Shown here one piece after another: positions 46,030 through 55,357 of a stretch of 64,000 nucleotides of DNA (positions are counted from its first letter, which is position 1; every line of letters begins with the position of its first letter). The notes beneath the pieces are model-generated. The model made no database searches, had not been told where the DNA came from, and saw only the letters and a list, made by a program, of their open reading frames with translations. The translations under genes were made by a program, and so were the position numbers. This DNA comes from Azoarcus sp031546845. Its GTDB lineage: Bacteria; Pseudomonadota; Gammaproteobacteria; Burkholderiales; Rhodocyclaceae. The DNA is taken from assembly GCA_031546845.1 (NCBI GenBank), contig JAVBJT010000003.1:5641-69640 (forward strand), read 5' to 3'.

Positions 46030-47010
46030 ATGATCATCAAAGAAGCCGACGACAAGAAGCCCGCAATTCAGACGCTGCAAGCCCTACTGTCCCGCCCCGA
46101 CTGCGGCACCGACACCAGGAAGCGTATCGAACAGGAAATTCGTAACATTCAGGCCGGCATCCGCGGCGAGGAGGAAGCTGCCTACGAGATGCGGGTCCAT
46201 TGGGGCGAATCCAAAAACTGGATGGCCATCCACGACCTGAGAATCGAGGTCGGCGGCCTGGTCGCCCAAATCGACCACCTGCTCATCAACCGTTTCATGG
46301 AGATCTGGGTCTGCGAGAGCAAGCACTTCTCGGAGGGGATCGCCATCAACGAGCACGGCGAGTTTGCTGCCTTTTTTGGGAGCAAACCCTACGGCGTGCC
46401 ATCCCCCATCGAGCAGAATGCCAAGCACATCCTGATTCTCAGAAAGCTCTTCGACTCCGGCACAGTCAAGCTGCCGACGCGGCTTGGTTTCACCATCAAG
46501 CCCGACCTGAAAAGCCTCGTCCTCGTCTCGAAGGGTGCCCGCATCAGCCGGCCGAAGGCGAAAATCGATGGCTTGGAGGCCATCATCAAGAATGATCAGG
46601 TCTTCAAATACATCGACAAGTCGATTGACCAGAACAACAACCCGCTGCTTATGGCGAAGATCATCGGGCAGGACACCCTCGAAGCTTTGGCGCGGGAGAT
46701 CGCGCGGCTACACAAGCCGATTGCCTTCGATTGGACGGCAAAATTCGGGCTTCCGAAGGAGCCTCCCGTACCACCGGCGGCGAAACCTGGGCCCTTTCCA
46801 GCAGCATCCAAAGCCGAAGCCGCTGTGGAAGCGCAGGCGCCCGAAAGCGCAAAGCCGGCCGCCGAGGAGAAGCCTAAGCAGAAGCTGATTTGCCATGCCT
46901 GCGGCACGTCCGTGGGCTACAACGTGGCGAAGTTCTGCTGGTTCAACAAACCAAAATTCGGCGGCAACATCTACTGCATGGATTGCCAGAAGACCATCTC
47001 GGCCGCATAG
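46030..47010 (+). CDS. NERD-domain nuclease-like protein with C-terminal zinc ribbon
   Basis: ATG 46030 (MIIKEADDKKPAIQTLQ) gives 326 residues; the frame opens earlier but that extension is not protein-like. Residues ~40-150 form a NERD domain (GEEEAAYEMRVHWGESKNW, GGLVAQIDHLLINRFMEIWV, CESKHF), with D and E-x-K as the PD-(D/E)XK-type catalytic residues. The C-terminus carries two CxxC pairs (CHACGT, CMDCQK). NERD proteins are often in defence islands. It precedes the DUF6035 gene by 59 bp. Confidence 0.82.
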   Translation: MIIKEADDKKPAIQTLQALLSRPDCGTDTRKRIEQEIRNIQAGIRGEEEAAYEMRVHWGESKNWMAIHDLRIEVGGLVAQIDHLLINRFMEIWVCESKHFSEGIAINEHGEFAAFFGSKPYGVPSPIEQNAKHILILRKLFDSGTVKLPTRLGFTIKPDLKSLVLVSKGARISRPKAKIDGLEAIIKNDQVFKYIDKSIDQNNNPLLMAKIIGQDTLEALAREIARLHKPIAFDWTAKFGLPKEPPVPPAAKPGPFPAASKAEAAVEAQAPESAKPAAEEKPKQKLICHACGTSVGYNVAKFCWFNKPKFGGNIYCMDCQKTISAA

Positions 47011-47069
47011 GTGGAACGCAAAGGGACGAGGATTCCATTGAAAGTACCGAATCGGGAGTCGGCACAACG

Positions 47070-48058
47070 ATGACTGGGCCTTGCCTGTGCGTTGATGCCC
47101 CCGAAATTGATGAGGTCATAAACCTCGACACGGGCATCATCTCGCCGGCGAGGAAAGTGATTGGCAGCGACTACGACCGCCTCGAAAAGCTGCGGATGGA
47201 ACTTGCGGAGGCAAACGCCTCCGGCGAGTCCCTGTATGCCTGCCCCATCTGCATGGTCGGGGTTTATCTCTCCTGCCGCAGAAAGGACGAGAAGCGCTTC
47301 TTCTTCAAGCACCGGACGGAAAATGGCAACTGCCCCGCCATCACCCGCGGCGAACTCTCCAAGGATGAGATGTTGGCGCGTAAGTACAACGCCGCCAAGG
47401 AAAGCCGCGCCCACATCCGGCTCAAGGAAATCATTGCGGACAGCCTACGATGCGACCCCGAGTTTTCCGAAGTAGAGACGGAAAAGGTTTGGCGCGGGAT
47501 GGACCGGACGAAATGGCGCAAGCCCGATGTCCAGGCGCTTTGGAAGGGCACAATCCGGATCGCTTTCGAGATTCAGCTATCAACCACCTTCCTGCATGTC
47601 ATCGCCGAGCGGCGCAACTTCTACCGCCAGGAAGGCGGGCTGCTCTGCTGGATCTTCAAGTCCTTCGACCAGGTGGAGGCCCGCATGACGCAGGACGATA
47701 TTTTTCACAACAACAACCGCAATACACCTACGACGTGCTTGGTCTGCTCAACGGGCTGTATTCGGCCCGGGAAGGCGAGTGCATCGGATGGAAGCATCCG
47801 AATTTCATTTCGGCGGCCAACACGGTCGCCAACAGCTACAAGAACGTCATTCGCGCTTTCCGTGCCGCTCTGCTGGTCTATGACCGCGGCGACCTACTCA
47901 AGCGGGAGGACAAGAAAGGCAATTGGGCAAAGCGGGTCATCGAGTACAAGAAGAAGCTCGCCGAGGGCGACAAGGACTATGACCGCGACGAGCAATACGA
48001 TCCCCTGATTGCCTTTCTCTTCCCCGAGGTTTGGGCGGTCCTTTCCGGCGACAAGTAA
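47070..48058 (+). pseudogene. DUF6035/CoiA-like nuclease gene with a frameshift
   Basis: From ATG 47070 the protein reads through a CPIC...FKHRTENGNCP zinc-like module, KYNAAKESRAHIRLKEII, and RKPDVQALWKGTIRIAFEIQ, a PD-(D/E)XK-like core as in CoiA. Near 47725 (after NNNRN) the frame is lost; a different frame continues YTYDVLGLLNGLYSAREGE to a natural end AVLSGDK at 48058. One small indel explains both parts. It may be a real inactivating mutation, a sequencing error or, less likely, a programmed shift. It sits between the NERD gene and the Gabija-like pair. Confidence 0.75.
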
Positions 48059-48162
48059 CGTTTTGGCGACCGTCAATACGGCTTATCCCGCATGCCGCTA
48101 TCTCCTCTACTGATGGATGTGGTCAAATTCAAAATGCTAAATAGATATACAGGTAACGCCAA

Positions 48163-50133
48163 ATGCATGTAGAAAAAATTACGATCACCGGGTTTCGCTG
48201 TTTTGGGCCTGAACCTACGGTAATCGGTTTCAATTCTGGGCTGACTGCCATTGTGGGGCCCAACGCTTCGGGAAAAACAGCGCTTCTCCATGCGCTGATG
48301 CGCCTGTTCGGCATCACTCGCGCGCAGCGCACGATTGTTCCTGCAGATTTTCACGTCCCGCCAGAGGAACACACGCCGCCCAACACCAGGGGTCTGACGA
48401 TCGACGTTCAACTGTGCCTACCCGAATTGATTGCGGGCACGGCGACAGCGGCAACCGTGGCTCCCGTGTTTCGGCACATGTGCATCGACCGCCCAGGCGG
48501 TGTTCCGATCTGCCGGCTGCGACTGGAAGCACGCTGGGATGCCGATGGCACCGCCGAAGGAGCCGTCAGCCAGACGTTGTGCTGGGTCAACACCACGGAC
48601 GATGCCGTTCGAGATGACCAATGCACGCCAGTAGCCGCCGCCGACCGGGGCTTAATCCAACTGTTCTACACGCCGGCAACCCGTGACGCCAGCTCGCAGA
48701 TTCGAGCGACCACCGGCGCACTGGCGGCGCGCCTGCTCAAAGCGATCGAGTGGTCGGCTGACACCCAAAGTGCCGTCGAATCTGCTACCGAGCAACTCAC
48801 CACCGCCTTTGGCAGTGAGCGCGCCATTCAGGCCTTCAGCGCATCGCTTTCCAGGCGCTGGTCGAATCTGCACGATGGCGACGTCGATTGCGAGCCGGCC
48901 CTGAGTCTGATGAGTCGCCGCTTCGAAGAGGTCGTCACGCGAATCGGCGTCATGTTCAGACGCGGCCCGACGGGTGAAGATCGAGGCCTCGACGTACTCA
49001 GTGACGGACAGCAGTCGCTCTTCTATTTCGCGCTGGCTGCAGCCGTCTTCGACGTGGAGCGCGCAGCAGTCGCTGGAACCATCCAGGGTTTCCGGTCCGA
49101 GGACCTCAGCATCCCGGCACTCACGCTATTTGCGGTCGAAGAACCCGAAAACCATCTATCCCCTTACTACCTGTCCCGGATCATCGGACAGATCCGTACC
49201 CTGGTGGATACAGGCGCCGGGCAAGCACTGATCTCCAGCCACACCCCTTCGGTCCTGGGGCGAGTTCCGCCCGAAGACGTCAGATACTGCCGCCGCGATA
49301 CGGCCAGCGGGCGCTCGTCGGTATGCGCCATCCCGATGCCGACCGATGAAGTCGAGGCCATCAAGTTCGTGCGCAACGCAATGCTGGCCTTCCCGGAGCT
49401 GTATTTCGCACGCTTCGCGCTACTGGTGGAGGGTGATTCGGAGCGCATCGTTCTTCCGAAACTCGCCGAAGCGCTCAACCTGCTAGTCGATCCTTCGTTC
49501 GTCGCCATCGTCCCTTTGGGCGGTCGCCACGTGCAGCATTTCTGGCGCCTACTGAACGGCCTCGGCATTCCCCATGCTACCCTGCTTGATCTCGACCTGG
49601 GCCGCGAAGGCGGCGGCTTTGGACGAGTCAAGAACGTTCTGCAACAGCTGCTTGCGCTGGGGGTACCTAGAGAGAGAATTCTGGCGGTTCAGGGTGGATC
49701 CGTCCTGGACGACGAAGGGCTTCGTAACATGCACACCTTTGACCAAGCCCACTTGGCAGGTTGGCTGAGTTACCTGGAACACTCTTCCTCCGTATTCTTT
49801 TCATGGCCGCTGGACCTCGATTTGGCGATGCTGTCCGCTTTCCCAGCAGCCTACGCCGCGACCATCGAAGGAACGGGACCGCGGATGACCAACGAGGCTG
49901 CCGCGGAAGTAGTGCTGGGCACCGCAGGGCCGGGCTTGGCCTGCTACACCGGGGACATTGAGCCCTTTCGCGCGCACATGGCAGCCTACCGCTACCATTT
50001 CCTGACCCATAGCAAGCCCGCCACCCACCTCCGGGCGTTAACGCACGTGGATGCGGAAGTGCTCAGGAACGCCATGCCGGGGCCGCTGCAGCGCGTACTT
50101 CGCCACATCTCGGTTCAGCTGTCAGGGCTCTAA
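48163..50133 (+). CDS. OLD-family ATPase/TOPRIM nuclease, GajA-like
   Basis: The 656-residue protein has a Walker A (GPNASGKT, 32-39), an ABC-type signature (LSDGQQS), Walker B (LTLFAVEEPENHLSP), an H-loop (SSHTPSVLG) and then a TOPRIM domain (ALLVEGDSERIVLPKLAE; LLDLDLGREGGG). This is the class 2 OLD nuclease layout. With the UvrD-like helicase 2 bp downstream it forms the Gabija pair, an anti-phage system in which GajA is an ATP-controlled DNA endonuclease. It is longer than the reference GajA (~580 residues). A stand-alone OLD nuclease is the alternative. Confidence 0.85.
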   Translation: MHVEKITITGFRCFGPEPTVIGFNSGLTAIVGPNASGKTALLHALMRLFGITRAQRTIVPADFHVPPEEHTPPNTRGLTIDVQLCLPELIAGTATAATVAPVFRHMCIDRPGGVPICRLRLEARWDADGTAEGAVSQTLCWVNTTDDAVRDDQCTPVAAADRGLIQLFYTPATRDASSQIRATTGALAARLLKAIEWSADTQSAVESATEQLTTAFGSERAIQAFSASLSRRWSNLHDGDVDCEPALSLMSRRFEEVVTRIGVMFRRGPTGEDRGLDVLSDGQQSLFYFALAAAVFDVERAAVAGTIQGFRSEDLSIPALTLFAVEEPENHLSPYYLSRIIGQIRTLVDTGAGQALISSHTPSVLGRVPPEDVRYCRRDTASGRSSVCAIPMPTDEVEAIKFVRNAMLAFPELYFARFALLVEGDSERIVLPKLAEALNLLVDPSFVAIVPLGGRHVQHFWRLLNGLGIPHATLLDLDLGREGGGFGRVKNVLQQLLALGVPRERILAVQGGSVLDDEGLRNMHTFDQAHLAGWLSYLEHSSSVFFSWPLDLDLAMLSAFPAAYAATIEGTGPRMTNEAAAEVVLGTAGPGLACYTGDIEPFRAHMAAYRYHFLTHSKPATHLRALTHVDAEVLRNAMPGPLQRVLRHISVQLSGL

Positions 50134-50135
50134 TC

Positions 50136-52037
50136 GTGTCCCTGCCGCCGCGCCGCGTCCCCTCGGAGGATTGGCAGCCCGTTGGTGTCACCGAACAGGA
50201 GAGGAACGCTTCGACTGTCGTGAGCTCGACGAGGCACCATTCGGTTTTGGCTGGCCCCGGTGCTGGAAAAACGGAACTCCTCGCACAGCGCGCCGCCTTC
50301 CTGCTGCAGACAGGCGCGTCACCGGCGCCTCAGCGCATCCTGGCGATCAGCTTCAAGCGCGATGCAGCAAGGAATCTGGCCAGGCGTGTACGTCAACGGT
50401 GCCATCCCGAGCATGCGGCGCGCTTCGATTCCCTCACCTTCGACGCATTCGCGAAGGGTTTCGTCGACCGCTTCGGCCAGGCACTGCCGGAACGATGGCG
50501 TCCCACCTCCGACTACGGAATTCTGTTCCCGACACGTCATCTGCTCGAAGACTTCATTCGCCGTGCAGCCATGGCCGATGACTTACCTTTCCATCGGGCA
50601 CAGATTCAAGCCATTGCGAGCAAGACCTTGGAGCGCCGGCACGTCTTGGCCGACCCGTTGCCCGAAGCTGGTTGGCCACCGGGCCCCCCTGGTCAATGGA
50701 TCGGCCAGCGATTCTGGGATGAACAACTCCACCAGGGCGTGCGAAGCACACTTACGTTTCCGATGCTCACCCGGCTCGCAGAATTGTTGGTTCGGGTCAA
50801 TGTGGCAGCTCGGCATGCTCTGGCCCTGACCTATTCCCACGTCTTTATGGACGAATTCCAGGACACCACCCAGGCGCAGTTCGATCTGGTCAAGACGATT
50901 TTTCTGGGAACTCCAGCCATCATGACCGCTGTGGGCGACAACAAGCAGCAAATCATGCGCTGGGCATTGGCCATGGACGATCCATTCACTGCCTTCGAGC
51001 AAACCTTTGGCGCACAGCGAATCCCACTGCGCAGCAATTACCGCTCTTCGCCCGAGCTTGTGCGCATCCAGCATGTCCTCGCCCAAGCCCTCGATGCGGG
51101 GGCCGCAGAGCCCCAGTCACGAACCTCCTCCCGAATCTCCGATGCCTGCTGCTCGATCTGGAACTTCTCCTCGGCTGCAGTCGAGGCACAGTACCTAGCC
51201 CGGTTCATAACATCGCAGATACGGGCAGATGGCCTCCAACCGGGCGACTTCGCGATACTCGTTCGCCAGAAAGCCGAAGAATATGCAGCCATTCTCGAAC
51301 CGGTCTTTCGCGCTCAAGGAATTGCCTTGCGCAACGAGGCTGCCAAGCTCGGGGCCCAGATGCTCCAGGAACTGCTTACCGAGCCGTTGTCGGAGTTGTT
51401 GGTTCTGATTTTGCGCTTGGCCACGGTTGGCAGGGCCAGATCAGCCTGGAGCGATGCACTCCAGGCGCTGTCATCCCTGCGCGGCATCGTGCCCGAAAAC
51501 GAACGAGGACACCGACAGCTCGCACTGGACCTTGATACCTTCGCGCGCCGATTCAATAGAGCTTTTCCCACCCCGCCTCAGACCGCTGAAGCGGTACATG
51601 CAGTCATACTGTCCATCGTCGGATTCCTGGGGCGCGACGCACTCATCGCCGCGAATCCCGCGTACGCCCAGGGTAATTGGCTGTCGGAGGTCGAACACAG
51701 TGTGGCTCTCCACCTACAAGCCAGCACGGCCGGGGTACCTGACTGGACTACTGCGCTTGACGCCTACGAAGGAACGCATGCCCTTCCACTCATGACCCTA
51801 CACAAGAGCAAGGGGCTGGAATACCACACCGTAATCTTCGTCGGTCTGGATGATTCAGCCTGGTGGAGCTTCCAGCAAGACACGGCAGAGTCCACTGCGG
51901 GCTTTTTCGTGGCCTTCACTCGTGCAAAGCAGCGGGTGATCTTCACGTATACAGCCGAACGGGGAACCCGCACTACTATCGCTCCTCTCTATACATTGTT
52001 GCAATCGGCAGGTGTTCAAACAGTCTCCATCGCCTGA
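50136..52037 (+). CDS. UvrD/Rep-type helicase, GajB-like
   Basis: A GTG start lies 2 bp after the stop of the OLD gene. Helicase superfamily 1 motifs are in order: Walker A (AGPGAGKTELLA, ~39-50), Ia (AISFKRDAARNL), motif II (FMDEFQDTTQAQFD), III (VGDNKQQIMRWA), IV (IPLRSNYRSSPELV), V (MTLHKSKGLEYHTVIFVGL) and VI (VAFTRAKQRV). At 633 residues it is larger than the reference GajB (~500). GajB is thought to act with GajA on phage DNA. Confidence 0.87.
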   Translation: MSLPPRRVPSEDWQPVGVTEQERNASTVVSSTRHHSVLAGPGAGKTELLAQRAAFLLQTGASPAPQRILAISFKRDAARNLARRVRQRCHPEHAARFDSLTFDAFAKGFVDRFGQALPERWRPTSDYGILFPTRHLLEDFIRRAAMADDLPFHRAQIQAIASKTLERRHVLADPLPEAGWPPGPPGQWIGQRFWDEQLHQGVRSTLTFPMLTRLAELLVRVNVAARHALALTYSHVFMDEFQDTTQAQFDLVKTIFLGTPAIMTAVGDNKQQIMRWALAMDDPFTAFEQTFGAQRIPLRSNYRSSPELVRIQHVLAQALDAGAAEPQSRTSSRISDACCSIWNFSSAAVEAQYLARFITSQIRADGLQPGDFAILVRQKAEEYAAILEPVFRAQGIALRNEAAKLGAQMLQELLTEPLSELLVLILRLATVGRARSAWSDALQALSSLRGIVPENERGHRQLALDLDTFARRFNRAFPTPPQTAEAVHAVILSIVGFLGRDALIAANPAYAQGNWLSEVEHSVALHLQASTAGVPDWTTALDAYEGTHALPLMTLHKSKGLEYHTVIFVGLDDSAWWSFQQDTAESTAGFFVAFTRAKQRVIFTYTAERGTRTTIAPLYTLLQSAGVQTVSIA

Positions 52038-52047
52038 TGCGCCAATA

Positions 52048-52266
52048 TCAGGCCGGCTCTAACACCGCACCACGGTGGTCAGCCCCAGAATCCTCTGCGT
52101 ACGCTTCGAGAATGACGCATCGGAAGTCAAAGGTATTGGCGGCCTCGTCTTGCTGCAAGGCGCGCTCGAAACCTTCCGGATCGAACCGGCGGCAGGTGTC
52201 CAGATAGTCCAGGAACCGTTGATCGGCACAATGCTGATCCCATGCTGCTTGATAGCGAGCGATCAT
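52048..52266 (-). CDS. Small hypothetical protein convergent with the helicase
   Basis: The 72-residue ORF (MIARYQAAWDQHCADQRFLDYLDTC...) is polar and helical, with one in-frame start 24 bases earlier. It ends 10 bp from the helicase stop on the opposite strand. No family is recognised. Confidence 0.5.
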   Translation of the reverse strand: MIARYQAAWDQHCADQRFLDYLDTCRRFDPEGFERALQQDEAANTFDFRCVILEAYAEDSGADHRGAVLEPA

Positions 52267-52385
52267 GATCTTGCTCCTCAGTGAAGGCATAGAAATACCG
52301 ACCCAGTCCTGCGTTACCAGAGCTTTTCTCCTTTCTGCCCTAATAGGATCGGAAACCAGTTTCCACTCCGCCCAAGGCCACGTCT

Positions 52386-52670
52386 TGTCATCAATCGTGC
52401 AATGACGCTGACCGGCCCTCGAGACGGAGGAAGTCGATACGATATTTCAAATACAACGACCTGAATAGTCATTCGGAATATTTCGTTGATTATATTCTGT
52501 GGATTAAAGATCTCGCCACCCTCATCCTCCTTGGCGTGGAAGATGAGAATTTCAATGCGCTGTGCCGCAACTTGGCCAAGCAAGTCAAAGCTGTCCGGCA
52601 ACAAGCCGATCTTTCGCAAGAGGCATTGGCTCTGCCGGCTGAGGTTGATCGAACAGCCCTGCTGCAATGA
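52386..52670 (+). pseudogene. Remnant with a truncated XRE-type HTH
   Basis: One frame reads YFVDYILWIKDLATLILLG...NLAKQVKAVRQQADLSQEALA and stops at ALLQ, where an XRE domain would continue into its recognition helix. No start codon is found. It looks like a decayed regulator gene. The strip 52.3-53.55 kb contains only such remnants. Confidence 0.45.
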
Positions 52671-52732
52671 GAGCAACCGCCGGATCGCGTCATTCAACGA
52701 ACCGAGGACGGAATGGCTCTACCCAGGGTCTG

Positions 52733-52880
52733 CTACGTTGCAGCGGCCTCCGCCGAGCCGACGAATCCCGCTTTCTTCTTGTCCTTCAATCGATAGCTGT
52801 CGCCCTTGGTTTGAACGATGTGGGCACGATGCAAAATACGGGCGCGCATCCCGGCCGGCATCTGGCGCAGACTGCGAATT
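52733..52880 (-). pseudogene. C-terminal remnant of an IS21-type IstB ATPase
   Basis: On the minus strand the frame ending at TAG 52733 reads RARILHRAHIVQTKGDSYRL and KDKKKAGF, matching the C-terminus of IstB proteins (…RGDSYRLRxKRRAG). Nothing of the Walker motifs is left. It shows a past IS21-family insertion or recombination at this point. Confidence 0.6.
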
Positions 52881-52964
52881 CGACCTGATCGACCCGGAAT
52901 TCACGCTCGCGGGAAATACCCGGGAAACCTACGGTGACGGTTCGTCCGCCCTTACCGCAAGGTC

Positions 52965-53345
52965 GTGTTGCCCACCCTCTTTCGCCGCCGCCGCGCCAAG
53001 CCGACCAATCACATCGTCGAGCTGCAGCTTGCGCTCACCCAGGCCAAACGGGTGCTGCACCACGATGACCTCACGGCTCTGCTCAACCGACGGGGCTTTC
53101 GGCGGACATGCGACGTGCACCCGGAGCAAGCGCCGGTGGCCCTCTCCTGTGCAATGGTTGACCTGGACGACTTCAAGGGAATCAATGACGTCGACGGCCA
53201 CCCGGCCGGCGACGCAGCCTTGCTGCACTTCGCCGCGGCCTCAGGCGCGGTCTGCGTCCTGAGGCCGCGGTGGCGCGGCTCGGGGCGGCGAGTTTGCGCT
53301 ACTGCTGGTGGCACCGCCGGTCAAGAAGTTGAACGTATCCTGTGA
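52965..53345 (+). pseudogene. Broken GGDEF (diguanylate cyclase) domain
   Basis: The frame contains HHDDLTALLNRRGF and VDLDDFKGINDVDGHPAGD, the start of a GGDEF domain. The signature region is shifted into another frame (GGEFALLL around 53286-53310, with the Asp codon lost), so no active cyclase can be made. No sensor domain is visible upstream. Confidence 0.65.
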
Positions 53346-53556
53346 AGGATTTAACACGACCTACAGCAATATCCTTGCACAATACTGACCGAAACACTCA
53401 GGCTTTTCGCCGGAATTGCCGAAAGACTCTCCTGGGAATCCTTGGCGCAGACGTTGGCCCGAGCCGACACCGCTTTGCTGGATGCCAAGCGGTGCGGGAA
53501 AAGTTGCATCGTCCAGGCTGCGAAACCGACGCCGTGAAGCAGGATCCCGGATGGGA

Positions 53557-53811
53557 TCAGCGGACGTTGGACTCTCCCGGGTCCGGGGCGGTCGAGAACT
53601 CCAACAGTCGCGCGGGCGGGAACTGAAGCGTTTCGGCAAGGACGCAGATGTTCACGAGCGACACGTTGCGCACACCGCGTTCGATCCCGCTCAGGTAGCT
53701 GCGTGCCAAGCCGCTTTCAAGTGCCAGACGCTCCTGCGAAACGCCCTTGGCGCGTCGCAGCGCGGCTAGGTGGCGGCCGAAGCGGTTGAGGGGGTCGTAG
53801 TTCAGTTCCAT
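53557..53811 (-). CDS. XRE-family HTH regulator, copy 2
   Basis: The 84-residue paralogue of the regulator at 17.1 kb has the HTH LRRAKGVSQERLALESGLARSYLSGIERGVRN and the same MELNYDP N-terminus. It is divergent from the operon that starts at 53933. Three tandem 15-bp repeats equal in layout to those of copy 1 lie upstream. The C-terminal 20 residues differ from copy 1. Confidence 0.88.
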   Translation of the reverse strand: MELNYDPLNRFGRHLAALRRAKGVSQERLALESGLARSYLSGIERGVRNVSLVNICVLAETLQFPPARLLEFSTAPDPGESNVR

Positions 53812-53844
53812 AGCCTTTTTGCCTAGAAATGGACACTAACGGGC

Positions 53845-53889
53845 CACGCCTCATGAATCCACGCTTTATAAGAGCACGTCTTATAAGTA
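53845..53889. promoter_or_regulatory. Three tandem 15-bp repeats upstream of XRE copy 2
   Basis: CACGCCTCATGAATC, CACGCTTTATAAGAG and CACGTCTTATAAGTA are contiguous and align base by base with the array at 17337-17381. They sit between the regulator and a divergent gene, where an operator controlling both would be placed. Confidence 0.65.
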
Positions 53890-53932
53890 ACATTTCGATG
53901 AACTTAGACAGTTTTTGACCTTGCAAACGAAC

Positions 53933-54292
53933 ATGACGGCTCCAGCTTCTGCGCCCACAACCCCGGTTACTTGTCCGCACGCCCCGACATTCCGAGTTCT
54001 TGACCGCCTGGAAAAAACCGAACTGGGCTCTCCCGAAAACCGCCTGTGCATCGGCTGCTTCAAGCTTGCCTACCACGACGGCGTTCTCCTCGTGGAAAAC
54101 GGTTCCGTCACCCTTAATACGTCGAACCTGGAGCCGGACGCCATCCGCGTGGTCCTCGGGAATCGTCAGGTGGTCATCGACATGTGGGTGCAAGTGTCCA
54201 GCAGTGTGGCGCTGACTGCCTCGCCTGCGGAGATGGAGGCTGCACGAACGTACTTTGCCGATCGGGGCATCGCCGTCTGCGTGAATGAGTAG
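53933..54292 (+). CDS. Hypothetical protein divergent from XRE copy 2
   Basis: The 119-residue protein begins MTAPASAPTTPVTCPHAPTF; an in-frame TTG lies 18 bases upstream. Two cysteine groups (TCPHAP, CIGCFK) could bind a metal. The rest is beta-rich and hydrophilic. No family is recognised. It lies directly beyond the 15-bp repeats, so it is a candidate target of the regulator. Confidence 0.55.
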   Translation: MTAPASAPTTPVTCPHAPTFRVLDRLEKTELGSPENRLCIGCFKLAYHDGVLLVENGSVTLNTSNLEPDAIRVVLGNRQVVIDMWVQVSSSVALTASPAEMEAARTYFADRGIAVCVNE

Positions 54293-54533
54293 GCGGTGAC
54301 GGCCGTCGCGGGGTCCCAAAGTTATCCACAAATCCTGTTGGGAAGCCTGGGGACAACCTTTCATCGCGCCAGCGCGAAGTTCGAAGGGATCGGGCCGCCC
54401 GGCGGATCACGGGTTGTCCGCTGAAATTCCGGGCAATTCACCGTATTTACGACATACCGGAAGCGCAGCCTGACCCTTGTTCAACCCCTCGTCCGACGGG
54501 TCAGGATGCCCGGGCGTGGTGGCCGGATGACGC

Positions 54534-55127
54534 TCACGCATGGTGCGACCCGAGGAGTGCCGGCCTGACGGCACGTGCGGTACGCGGCACCGCGCCGAAG
54601 ATGTCGATAGCACCATCCTCGTCCAGCCGGACCGGCTTGAGCAAGTCGTGAAGCGCCCGGCTGGCGGCCTGGGCGTAAGACCTGAGCGGATCGCGAGCGT
54701 CCCAACCTTGGAGTTGCTGGTCGCGCACCCAGAACGCATGCCCAGTACCCGCCCGCTCGGAGACGAGCGCATGGCGATAGGCTTCGGCGGCGGCGTGTAC
54801 CGATGCCGGCGCGAGGAACGAGAAGACGTGCGAAGTCAGCCCCGCGATGGTCGGTTCGACCACCAGATACAGATCATCACGCGGCGTGGCCAAGACATAG
54901 CGAGCCAGGCGATCAGCACCCCACTGCGCGTTCGGATAGCCGAAGCGGCGGAAGAGATAGGCGAACAGGGCGCCATACTCGATTTCGCTGCCGACCACCG
55001 GGCCACGCACGGGATCCATCGAACGTGTTACCTGCCCGCGGTCGTCATGGCATTGCGCCAAGAACTGCAGCGCCTCAAGCGCCACCGCATCGGCGGGGAG
55101 TGAAGCGAGTTTCATACGAAAAGACAT
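54534..55127 (-). CDS. Hypothetical accessory protein
   Basis: ATG 55127 (MSFRMKLASLPADAVALEAL) follows a GGAGG ribosome binding site; the frame opens further upstream without one. The 197-residue protein is soluble with no motif I can name (EIEYGALFAYLFRRFGYPNAQW, DDLYLVVEPTIAGLTSHVF). Similar proteins are typical cargo of plasmids and ICEs. The 240 bases to its left hold no gene. Confidence 0.65.
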   Translation of the reverse strand: MSFRMKLASLPADAVALEALQFLAQCHDDRGQVTRSMDPVRGPVVGSEIEYGALFAYLFRRFGYPNAQWGADRLARYVLATPRDDLYLVVEPTIAGLTSHVFSFLAPASVHAAAEAYRHALVSERAGTGHAFWVRDQQLQGWDARDPLRSYAQAASRALHDLLKPVRLDEDGAIDIFGAVPRTARAVRPALLGSHHA

Positions 55128-55357
55128 AGCCGGTACCTCCAAGACAATGATCGTCTTGATACCGACGCCTTCAACCGGGCGAATCACAGCCAAGCCACCC
55201 GGCGAGCAGTCGCTCCCAGGCGCAGGCAAGCCGTGACGCTACGGCGCGAGGACGTCCAACGCGAACGACGACATTGGGTAGCACTCCTGAGAATCGGGAA
55301 AGGCTTCGAGATAGATATCCAGATTCGCCGGAGTTTCTGGCACGAACACAATATCAG

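Noticed and set aside
52314..52697. Minus-strand 127-codon frame in the decayed strip
   Set aside because: The opposite strand carries the HTH-like remnant (NLAKQVKAVRQQADLSQEAL); the minus frame has no start signals or motif.
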